Source: Oligoflexia bacterium (GTDB lineage: Bacteria > Bdellovibrionota > Bdellovibrionia > Bdellovibrionales > UBA1609). From it: a stretch of DNA of 8,738 nt. Numbering within the stretch: position 1 is the stretch's first letter; every line of letters starts with the position of its first letter. The translations under genes were made by a program, and so were the position numbers. Of the stretch, positions 1 to 5,596 are shown in pieces. Under the pieces are notes generated by a model. It searched no databases. It was not told where the DNA came from and saw only the letters and a list, made by a program, of their open reading frames with translations. The stretch covers positions 1 to 8,738 of the forward strand of contig JAPPIY010000289.1 in NCBI GenBank assembly GCA_026914095.1, given 5' to 3'.

Positions 1-76
1 AGCCATGACTTAAAAGACGCTGGACCATATTCCCGCCCATATTTCCCAAACCAATAAACAAAAGCTTTTGACTCAT
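1..76 (-). CDS. Beta-hydroxyacid dehydrogenase family protein, N-terminus only (possible 3-hydroxyisobutyrate dehydrogenase)
   Basis: Only the first 25 codons are in the window; the gene continues past position 1. Reading from ATG at 76-74, the protein begins MSQKLLFIGLGNMGGNM, a beta strand followed by the GxGxMG dinucleotide-binding loop typical of 3-hydroxyisobutyrate and 6-phosphogluconate-type dehydrogenases. A good Shine-Dalgarno (GAGGTG) lies 4 nt upstream at about 81-86. In the valine pathway, 3-hydroxyisobutyrate dehydrogenase oxidises the product of the hydrolase encoded at 1604-2716 on the same strand, and this context favours that identity. The residues after the loop (NMVQRLL) equally resemble decarboxylating 6-phosphogluconate dehydrogenases, so the substrate is unresolved. 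Family assignment is fairly secure; substrate assignment is inference. Confidence 0.7.
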   Translation of the reverse strand, partial: MSQKLLFIGLGNMGGNMVQRLLSHG

Positions 77-198
77 AAGACACCTCTTCTTTTATTGATA
101 CAATTTTCAATAATTTTTAAAGGAAATACAAGAAAAAAATAAGTTTTTAATTCAATCAAAGTTTCGGGTTTTAAACACCTCCTAAAAAGTTGGCTCAT

Positions 199-1305
199 TT
201 ATATTAACTGGTTTAAAAAGCTTTTCCAATTTAAAGACTTTATACGCTCTTTTGATAAAAATTCCCTTTCATTTTCTAAATGCAATTGAATACACTCGGT
301 TTTAGGAAATTTGGCTTTAAAATATTTGAGAGCAGGGTGTATCGCGCTGGATTTGATTTTGCATTCTATGGCCTGAATGGGCTGATTTTTATCTGTAATA
401 ATAAAATCCACTTCTCTTTTATCGGTATCACGAAAATAATAAAGCTTTATATCCCTGCCTTCATAATCTTGTTGAAAATGAATCCATTTTAGAAGATGGC
501 CGGCCACTAAATTTTCAAATCTCGCTCCCTCACTTTGAACTTCCGCCCAATTGTAATGATAATGTTTTTTTTCTTTTTTAAGCGATCTCAATCGCTTTGA
601 GTGAAAACAAGGAATTCTATAAATCAGATACATCCTTTCAAAAATAGTTAAATATTTCTCTATAGTTTTATAAGAAAGCCCTATATCTCTGGTTAAAGAA
701 TTGACAGATAAAGGACTGGCTGTCAGCTCTGACAGCCTCAATAAAAGCAATTCCATTTGAGATAAATTTTGAGACAGCTCTAAAGAAGATATATCTTCAT
801 TAACAACCCGGCTCTTATATTCTCTCCTCCATCTTAAGGCCTTCCGTTCCGAACCCGATAAAAAAGGCTCAGGAAAGCCTCCTAAAATCAAAAGACTTTT
901 TATATCTTTAGAGGTTTGAATTCCCAGCTCTTTCACTGTAAAAGGATGCAACCTATAATAATGGTAACGGCCTAATAAAGAATCTCCAGAGCGCCTGTAA
1001 TAATCCAGCCTTGCGCTTCCTGTTACTAAAATCTTTTTTTCAGCTTTGTATTTATCATAAAAACCTTTTATATAGTTTCGCCAATTTTTAAACTTATGAA
1101 CTTCATCAAAAATAATAAAAGAATCTGTAGGAAACTTCTGCTTTAAAATAAATTCTCTATCCTCTAAAATATCCCAATTTAAATAACGATGTTTTTTAGG
1201 AGCTAAGTTTAAAGACAATGTGGTTTTTCCCACTTGCCTTGGCCCGCCGATAAAAACCATTTTCTGCCTCAAATCTTCTAAAACCGGCTTTTTTAAATAC
1301 CTCAT
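199..1305 (-). CDS. AAA+ ATPase with DUF4143 C-terminal domain
   Basis: The protein is 368 aa from the preferred ATG at 1305; an in-frame TTG at 1344 would give 381 aa. Residue numbers below count from the TTG. An N-terminal P-loop ATPase domain has Walker A GGPRQVGKTT (33-42), Walker B FIIFDE (76-81) and a sensor-like VTGSARLD segment (107-114). A middle helical region contains GGFPEPF (155-161) and a winged-helix-like stretch around 208-240. The C-terminal DUF4143 part has GARFENLVAGHLLK (273-286) and a PD-(D/E)XK-like arrangement, REVDFII followed by IECKIK (310-331). This is the common COG1373 architecture (AAA_14 plus DUF4143), whose cellular role is poorly known. I prefer ATG 1305 because the upstream TTG coincides with a promoter -35 hexamer. 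Neither start has a well-spaced Shine-Dalgarno. The gene sits between two possible valine-catabolism genes on the same strand. Confidence 0.9.
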   Translation of the reverse strand: MRYLKKPVLEDLRQKMVFIGGPRQVGKTTLSLNLAPKKHRYLNWDILEDREFILKQKFPTDSFIIFDEVHKFKNWRNYIKGFYDKYKAEKKILVTGSARLDYYRRSGDSLLGRYHYYRLHPFTVKELGIQTSKDIKSLLILGGFPEPFLSGSERKALRWRREYKSRVVNEDISSLELSQNLSQMELLLLRLSELTASPLSVNSLTRDIGLSYKTIEKYLTIFERMYLIYRIPCFHSKRLRSLKKEKKHYHYNWAEVQSEGARFENLVAGHLLKWIHFQQDYEGRDIKLYYFRDTDKREVDFIITDKNQPIQAIECKIKSSAIHPALKYFKAKFPKTECIQLHLENEREFLSKERIKSLNWKSFLNQLI

Positions 1306-1315
1306 CCTAATTTTA

Positions 1316-1344
1316 AATATATCAATATTTTGGATACCTGTCAA
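1316..1344 (-). promoter_or_regulatory. Sigma-70-like promoter for the AAA/DUF4143 gene
   Basis: On the minus strand there is a perfect -35 TTGACA (1344-1339), a 17-bp spacer and a -10 TATATT (1321-1316). The expected transcription start is near 1309, only a few nucleotides before ATG 1305, so the transcript would be nearly leaderless. This fits the lack of a usable Shine-Dalgarno. The hexamers are seen directly; activity is inferred. Confidence 0.55.
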
Positions 1345-1378
1345 AAATATTCATTAATATTTTGGATACCTGTCAAAA
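1324..1378 (-). repeat. Tandem duplication of a 23-bp promoter-containing segment
   Basis: Two identical 23-bp copies lie at 1324-1346 and 1356-1378 (period 32 bp). Each carries, on the minus strand, TTTTGACAGGTATCC followed by AAAATATT. The copy nearer the gene is followed by a good -10 at 17 bp. At the same spacing the farther copy has only TGAATA. The pair could be a duplicated promoter or two operator half-sites for a regulator. Confidence 0.75.
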
Positions 1379-1430
1379 GTTTTATCGAGAGGTTTTTCTT
1401 AAAAAATAAATTAAGATTCTATATTACAGC

Positions 1431-1566
1431 TAGCTAATCCTGTTTGAATTTTGAAAGTTTGGATAGATTCCTGCTCCTCGCCCCCGTTTGCGCGAGGGCA
1501 GGCTTTCGCGAGGACAAGCTGAGCAGGAACAATGATTGAGAGGGAAAGTTCGGAACAGAATCAGTA
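1431..1566 (+). repeat. MITE-like palindromic element A
   Basis: The left end TAGCTAATCCTGTTTGAATT and the right end, which reads TACTGATTCTGTTCCGAAC on the minus strand, are degenerate copies of the shared terminal repeat. The core runs from GATTCCTGCTC (1466-1476) to GAGCAGGAAC (1521-1530) and contains an inner hairpin of the CCTCGC...GCGAGG type. The left arm (TTTTGAAAGTTT) resembles that of element B, so A and B look like one subgroup. It lies between the 3' end of the hydrolase gene and the ATPase promoter, so it may also act as a transcript-end hairpin. Confidence 0.75.
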
Positions 1567-1603
1567 AACAGCGCCAATATAGCGTCTAACAAACTGTTTT
1601 CCG

Positions 1604-2716
1604 CTACACTTTTAAAGCGCAGCTCCAGCCTTCTTGTGGAATAAAATATTTATCTATTTCTTCAGGATCTATATTATCTATATGATTGGGACTCCATTTG
1701 GGATCTTTTGTTTTATCAACCAATAAAGCCCGCACCCCCTCTGGAAAATCAGAGCGACAAGACATGTTCATTGCTATAACAGATTCCATTTCAAACAGAG
1801 CTTTTCTATCCGTTTGCCGTCTGGCCCTTTTAAATTGCTCAAAAACAACAGCTAGGGAGCTGGGAGAGGCTTTTAAAAAATTTTGACGGTTTTGCTCCCA
1901 CTGTTTATCCTCTAAATGGACTTGTGAAAAATAATCATAAAAACTGTCTAAATTTTTAAACTCCAAAGCTTTCAAAATTTCTGTTTTAAAATTCTCAATC
2001 CAACATTCTTGAACCGACAAAAAATCAGGCTCTTTATAAAAATCTTTAAACTGAATATCAAAATCCGCTTTATTTTTAAAAGAAGCGCCCTTTAAAAAAT
2101 CAAACATTCTTTGTTTGTCTTTATTGTAAAAAAACCAAGGGGTTAAATTTAAAAACTGAGCCGCGCGGGCATTCAATCGACAGGCTGTAAGAGCTAAGTA
2201 TAACCCCAAACGATGAGGAATGTTATTTAAAAAATAAGAAGCTCCCACATCAGGAAAAAACCCAATGCTGACTTCCGGCATGGCAAACAAACTGCTTTCA
2301 GTAGCTACAGGGTGCGAAGAAGACATAAAAAGCCCCATTCCTCCGCCCATCACAATTCCACTTCCCCAAAGAACAATGGGTTTAGGAAATTGAGACAGCA
2401 TATAATCGGTTTCATACTCCGTATGAAAAAAATCTTTAGCGGATAAAGCCAGGTCCAATCCCTTTTCACGACTGGCTTTTATTTGGGAATAAAGCCAAGC
2501 CACATCACCGCCGGCGCAAAAAGCCCTATCCCCCGCGGAATGAATAAACACAGCTGAAAGCTCCTCTCTATCTCTCCATTTCTTAATCTCTTGATTCAAT
2601 TTTTGAATCATCTCTAAACTAAGAGCATTTAACTTAGATGGGTTATTAAGCTGAATCTCCAGCAAAAAAGTCGAATCCGATTTTTGATGCTCTTTAAATA
2701 AAATAAAGTCTGACAT
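1604..2716 (-). CDS. 3-hydroxyisobutyryl-CoA hydrolase / enoyl-CoA hydratase family protein
   Basis: The protein is 370 aa, the usual length for this branch of the crotonase superfamily (ECH_2 type). It is predicted to hydrolyse 3-hydroxyisobutyryl-CoA to free 3-hydroxyisobutyrate in cytoplasmic valine degradation. Visible motifs are the oxyanion-hole segment FCAGGDV (66-72), GGGMGL (124-129) and the diagnostic PEVSIGFFPDVGASYF (147-162). In that last motif Glu148 and Asp156 match the acidic residues that separate HIBCH hydrolases from ordinary hydratases. The ATG at 2716 has a modest AAGAGA ribosome site about 5 nt upstream. A dehydrogenase gene that could act on the product starts at position 76 on the same strand, but the AAA/DUF4143 gene lies between them. 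Some paralogues act on other acyl-CoAs, so the exact substrate is inferred. Confidence 0.9.
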   Translation of the reverse strand: MSDFILFKEHQKSDSTFLLEIQLNNPSKLNALSLEMIQKLNQEIKKWRDREELSAVFIHSAGDRAFCAGGDVAWLYSQIKASREKGLDLALSAKDFFHTEYETDYMLSQFPKPIVLWGSGIVMGGGMGLFMSSSHPVATESSLFAMPEVSIGFFPDVGASYFLNNIPHRLGLYLALTACRLNARAAQFLNLTPWFFYNKDKQRMFDFLKGASFKNKADFDIQFKDFYKEPDFLSVQECWIENFKTEILKALEFKNLDSFYDYFSQVHLEDKQWEQNRQNFLKASPSSLAVVFEQFKRARRQTDRKALFEMESVIAMNMSCRSDFPEGVRALLVDKTKDPKWSPNHIDNIDPEEIDKYFIPQEGWSCALKV

Positions 2717-2768
2717 TTTTATCTCTTTTCCAATTTAGAGCAAATTGCTTTTCACTTTAAATAATTTC

Positions 2769-2928
2769 TATACTGATTCTGTTTGAAAATTCAGCAGGCT
2801 GTTCCGTCTTTCTCAAAAAAACGAAACTCCTGCGAAACTTGTCCCCGCGAAAGCGGGGAGCTGCCCCTCGCGCAAACGAGGGCGGGAATCTCCAAAAAAA
2901 GTTTCAAAATTCAAGCCCGATCAGTATA
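2769..2928 (-). repeat. MITE-like palindromic element B (composite core)
   Basis: The ends are perfect inverted repeats, TATACTGAT (2769-2777) and ATCAGTATA (2920-2928), extending imperfectly through a TGTTTGAA-like arm. The core is in inverse orientation. Read on the minus strand it is GATTCCCGCC, then a CCTCGTTTGCGCGAGG hairpin, then a CCCCGCTTTCGCGGGG hairpin, then ACAAGTTTCGC. This is the same composite order as element D. The element ends 52 bp upstream of the hydrolase start codon. Confidence 0.85.
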
Positions 2929-3205
2929 AAACTGTCAATTTCTATAAAAAACATAAAAGGGCTGAAAAAGCAAATATAATATAACAGCTAAGTTAATTGC
3001 GCCGGCCCCTCCCTCGATCTATAAAGAAGCGCCTTGTTTTATAAAAATTGGCAAACGGTCAAACCTTAATTTTACTTTGAAACTACTGCAAATAAAGACT
3101 TTTCAAGGAATTAGAGGCCATAATTCAGCAGGTAATCCAAAAAAATCTTAATCACAAAAATAGCTAAAAGTTTCTCTATAAAAGGCCTGTTGAGATTTTA
3201 ATTTA
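2929..3205. other. Intergenic AT-rich stretch, nothing recognised
   Basis: This is the stretch between two palindromic elements in the divergent hydrolase-dapA region. I see no open reading frame with a ribosome site, no RNA gene and no convincing promoter pair. It may be degraded sequence. Confidence 0.5.
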
Positions 3206-3368
3206 GGGATTTATAGACTTAACTTCGCATTGTTCCTTTATTTATTCTGTTTTTTAAAGGCTTTATCCACTCTTTTTGGTTTTAATTTATTTCCCAGATA
3301 AACAGCTCAAAACTCTTTTATTTCCTTAGTTTAAAGGCTCCTTATGCGAAGTTAAGTCTATAATTCCC
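3206..3368. repeat. Second type of inverted-repeat (MITE-like) element
   Basis: The termini are 25-bp inverted repeats matching at 24 positions (3206-3230 and 3344-3368). They include a perfect 19-bp pair, TATAGACTTAACTTCGCAT at 3212-3230 and its complement at 3344-3362. The roughly 113-bp interior has no coding potential. It contains two related direct segments, at about 3234-3265 and 3314-3344, each with a CTTTTATTT-like start and an AAAGGCT end. The sequence is unrelated to the TATACTGAT family except for the TATA ends. No clear target duplication was found other than a possible TA. Confidence 0.8.
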
Positions 3369-3438
3369 GAAATTTCTCGTTTTTCTGTCTTTAAAAAAAA
3401 TTTAATTTCTCAATAATTATAGCCGATAATATTAAAGC

Positions 3439-3535
3439 TATACCGACTTCTGTTTGAAAATTTCAGGTTTTAGAATAGATTCCCGCTTTCGCGGGAATGA
3501 CTGATAAGGTGAAAAATTCAAACAAGATCAGTATA
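3439..3535 (+). repeat. MITE-like palindromic element C
   Basis: This is the shortest copy, 97 bp. The left end TATACCGACTTCTGTTTGAA and the right end, which reads TATACTGATCTTGTTTGAA on the minus strand, are inverted repeats. A single core palindrome sits at 3478-3501 and contains ATTCCCGCTTTCGCGGGAAT. The left arm (TTTCAGGTTTTAGAATA) closely matches that of element D. It ends 8 bp before the dapA start codon. Confidence 0.88.
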
Positions 3536-3543
3536 AAATAGTT

Positions 3544-4416
3544 ATGGATTTTTCAGGAATTACAACAGCTCTTATCACACCTTTTGCCGAAGGAAAGCTG
3601 GATAAAAGCTCTTTTTTAAAATTATTAGGCTTTCAAATTCAAGAAGGCATAACACAGTTTGCTTTAGCCAGCACGACAGGTGAAAACCCCGCCTTAGAAG
3701 ATCAGGAAATAGAAACTCTCTGCCAATGGCTCAAAAGCTTTAAAGAAGAAAATAAATTAAATTTAAAGCTAATATTAGCAACAGGCTCTTATTCTACAAA
3801 GTTAGCCATAGAAAAAACAAAAAAAGCGGAAGATCTGGGCGCGAATGGCTTATTGGTCGTAACTCCTTATTACAATAAGCCTCCTCAAAACGGCCTCTTG
3901 TTACACTATGAAAAAATAGCTCAAGCCAGCTCTCTTCCCATTATTCTTTACAATGTTCCTTCCCGAACAGCCTGCTCTTTAGAGTTAGACACTATCAAAC
4001 AGCTGGCTCAAATAGAAAATATTGTGGGAATTAAAGAAGCGACTGGCGACATTGAGTTTTTAAAACAAATCAAACAGGCTGTTCCGAAAAATTTTCTGCT
4101 TTTAAGCGGAGATGACCCCACCTGCGCTGATTTCTTTAATGAAGGGGGCCAGGGCGCTATTTCAGCGGGAGCTAATATTTTAGCCAAAGAGCTGATTGCA
4201 ATTTTCAACAGTGATCCTTCTGAAAGAAGTCAGTTGTTCAACAAATACAAAATCTTTTTAGAAGAGCTTTTTAAGGAGACAAACCCTATTGGCTTGAAAC
4301 AAGCTTTGTTTCTTGCTGGGATTATTTCCTCCAAGGAGTTAAGGCTTCCTCTTCTTGCCAGAGACAACCCGGCGCTGGAACAAGCTTTAAAAAAAATAAA
4401 CAAAACTTTTAATTAA
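3544..4416 (+). CDS. dapA: 4-hydroxy-tetrahydrodipicolinate synthase
   Basis: The protein is 290 aa, full length for the DapA TIM-barrel family. It condenses pyruvate with L-aspartate semialdehyde in the cytoplasm, the first committed step toward diaminopimelate and lysine. The Schiff-base lysine is K164 in GIKEATG. The active-site pair T45-T46 is in STTGE, where GTTGE is more usual. Y110 is in TPYYNKP, and Y136 and R141 are in YNVPSRT, matching the catalytic tyrosines and carboxylate-binding arginine of the family. The C-terminal LRLPLL segment is typical. ATG 3544 gives the canonical N-terminus (SGITTALITPF). It has no recognisable Shine-Dalgarno, and the upstream sequence is the end of palindromic element C. 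The stop codon lies 10 bp before the prepilin start, suggesting co-transcription. Confidence 0.96.
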   Translation: MDFSGITTALITPFAEGKLDKSSFLKLLGFQIQEGITQFALASTTGENPALEDQEIETLCQWLKSFKEENKLNLKLILATGSYSTKLAIEKTKKAEDLGANGLLVVTPYYNKPPQNGLLLHYEKIAQASSLPIILYNVPSRTACSLELDTIKQLAQIENIVGIKEATGDIEFLKQIKQAVPKNFLLLSGDDPTCADFFNEGGQGAISAGANILAKELIAIFNSDPSERSQLFNKYKIFLEELFKETNPIGLKQALFLAGIISSKELRLPLLARDNPALEQALKKINKTFN

Positions 4417-4422
4417 GGAGGG
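4417..4422 (+). promoter_or_regulatory. Strong ribosome binding site of the prepilin gene
   Basis: GGAGGG immediately follows the dapA stop codon and lies 4 nt before ATG 4427. It decides the start of the prepilin gene: no in-frame ATG or GTG lies between this start and the prepilin cleavage motif, and the only TTG (4601) has no ribosome site. Confidence 0.8.
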
Positions 4423-4426
4423 AATT

Positions 4427-5446
4427 ATGAAAAAATTATATAGACTGTGTTTAAGTTTTTGGGCTTTAGTTAGAGATTCCCGCTTTCGCGGGAATGACTG
4501 TCTGAATGGGAATGACAGAAAAGAGAAGAGCAGTGAGGCCATACGGCTTGGAGATTCCCGCTTGCGCGGGAATGACAGCAGGCAACAGCAAATTTACAGC
4601 TTGGCTTATCGAGATTCCCGCTTGCGCGGGAATGACTTTCTGAATGGGAATGAAAATGATTCTGGCAGTGAATTACTGAGCGCTTACAGGAATGACAGCG
4701 CTTGGAGCGACAGAGTTGGGAAGAGTAATATTGGGAAGAGCCAAGTTTGGAAAAACTCAAAACAAACCAGCTTATCTGCAGGCTTTAGCTTAATTGAATT
4801 GCTTGTAACAGTGGGAATTATAGGTGTCATAACTGCTATAGCTGTCCCCGCTTATTTAAAATATCAAACAAGAGCGATACAGGGAAGGATGCAACATGAG
4901 CTGGCTGAGGTTAGCAAAGCTTTATCTTACGCGCGATCTGTAGACGGAGGCTATCATCAGAGAATATACACCGCCGGCTACAAACCCAATCAAGATCTCA
5001 TAGCAGAGGTGGGGTTCAAATACGGTCAAAGTGATGTTCCTTGTTGTCGCCAAGGCGGCACAGGGTCAAGCCAAGGGCTATACCCCAATAACTACTCTAA
5101 TCCCAGCCACTTTTCCTACTTTTTTACTATAACAGGTGTAACCTCAGGAATAGATTCCAGCACCAGAGCTTCTCATATCTGCCACCCAACCTTCAAAAAA
5201 TGCAAAATAAATAACGACTGTGTCCCTTCAGGAACTGGCGTCAACAATGTCAAAAATAGAAGTTTAGCTGCTAGGCCTCTGTCAGGATGCAGTTCAACAT
5301 TTAACAACAAAGATTTTACATGTGATTGTGATACCTACAAAATATATGCCATTAACAGATGGAGAGGAAAAAACCTGTATATGTTTGCCAACGAAGAGGG
5401 CAAGTTTTGCGCCAGCACCAATGGCTCTACAGTATCAGAGTTTTAA
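4427..5446 (+). CDS. Type IV-like prepilin with repeat-expanded leader and Cys-rich C-terminus
   Basis: The protein is 339 aa. A class III signal and pilin helix, AGFSLIELLVTVGIIG (118-133) followed by VITAIAVPAYLKYQ (134-147), marks it as a type IV pilin or pseudopilin. Cleavage is predicted between G119 and F120, with the conserved Glu at mature position 5 (E124). The leader is about 119 residues, whereas most are far shorter. It starts MKKLYRLCLSFWALVR and then contains three in-frame copies of a palindromic repeat, each translated DSR(F/L)RGND, plus degenerate fragments (LNGND, LNGNEND, YRND). The mature part of about 220 aa is Gly/Ser/Asn-rich and has nine cysteines (206, 207, 252, 259, 265, 288, 299, 301, 328), suggesting disulfides formed in the envelope. 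It probably shares a transcript with dapA. No other pilus gene is in the window, so whether it is a pilus, secretion or competence pseudopilin is unknown. Confidence 0.85.
   Translation: MKKLYRLCLSFWALVRDSRFRGNDCLNGNDRKEKSSEAIRLGDSRLRGNDSRQQQIYSLAYRDSRLRGNDFLNGNENDSGSELLSAYRNDSAWSDRVGKSNIGKSQVWKNSKQTSLSAGFSLIELLVTVGIIGVITAIAVPAYLKYQTRAIQGRMQHELAEVSKALSYARSVDGGYHQRIYTAGYKPNQDLIAEVGFKYGQSDVPCCRQGGTGSSQGLYPNNYSNPSHFSYFFTITGVTSGIDSSTRASHICHPTFKKCKINNDCVPSGTGVNNVKNRSLAARPLSGCSSTFNNKDFTCDCDTYKIYAINRWRGKNLYMFANEEGKFCASTNGSTVSEF
4473..4498 (+). repeat. Palindromic core repeat, in-gene copy 1
   Basis: GA followed by the GATTCCCGCTTTCGCGGGAATGAC-type unit matches the core of element C, without the TATACTGAT arms. 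It lies in frame in the prepilin leader and encodes RDSRFRGND. A degenerate half (TGAATGGGAATGA) follows at about 4503-4515. Confidence 0.9.
4551..4576 (+). repeat. Palindromic core repeat, in-gene copy 2
   Basis: Same unit as copy 1 except for the loop (CCCGCTTGCGCGGG). It lies 78 bp downstream, so it stays in the same reading frame, and encodes DSRLRGND. Confidence 0.9.
4611..4636 (+). repeat. Palindromic core repeat, in-gene copy 3
   Basis: This copy is identical over the 26 bp to copy 2 and lies 60 bp after it, again in frame (RDSRLRGND). It is followed by another TGAATGGGAATGA remnant at about 4641-4653 and an AGGAATGACAG remnant near 4688-4698. Confidence 0.9.
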
Positions 5447-5457
5447 AAAAACTCCTT

Positions 5458-5596
5458 TATACCGATCTTGTTTGAATTTTCAGGCTTTAGAATAGATTCC
5501 CGCCCTCGCTTTCGCGAGGGGTAGCTCCCCGCTTTCGCGGGGACAAGTTTCGCGAGAGTGACATAAAGCGAGGAAAACTCAAACCAGATTAGTATA
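5458..5596 (+). repeat. MITE-like palindromic element D, between convergent genes
   Basis: The ends are TATACCGATCTTGTTTGAA and, on the minus strand, TATACTAATCTGGTTTGAG. The core contains two strong hairpins in tandem: CCCTCGC/GCGAGGG with a TTTC loop (5503-5520) and CCCCGC/GCGGGG with a TTTC loop (5527-5542). They are joined by GGGTAGCT, which allows an alternative GGGG/CCCC fold. The element starts 11 bp after the prepilin stop codon and its right end contains the purA stop codon. It is well placed to act as a bidirectional transcript-end structure, although no long T-run follows the hairpins. Confidence 0.88.

Noticed and set aside
280..492. Plus-strand open frame of 70 codons
   Set aside because: It lies opposite the well-supported AAA/DUF4143 gene and has no ribosome site or recognisable protein features.
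2795..2806. Shared 12-bp CAGGCTGTTCCG between element B and dapA (near 4075)
   Set aside because: The match does not extend and is read as normal DapA coding sequence; treated as chance.
4473..4698. CRISPR array from the repeats in the prepilin gene
   Set aside because: There are only three full units, the spacing is uneven (78 and 60 bp), the repeats are in frame and also occur singly elsewhere, and no cas gene is present.
4470..4760. Minus-strand frame rich in SHSRASGNL-type residues
   Set aside because: This is the reverse reading of the palindromic repeats in the prepilin leader; the plus frame has a strong ribosome site and a real prepilin domain.
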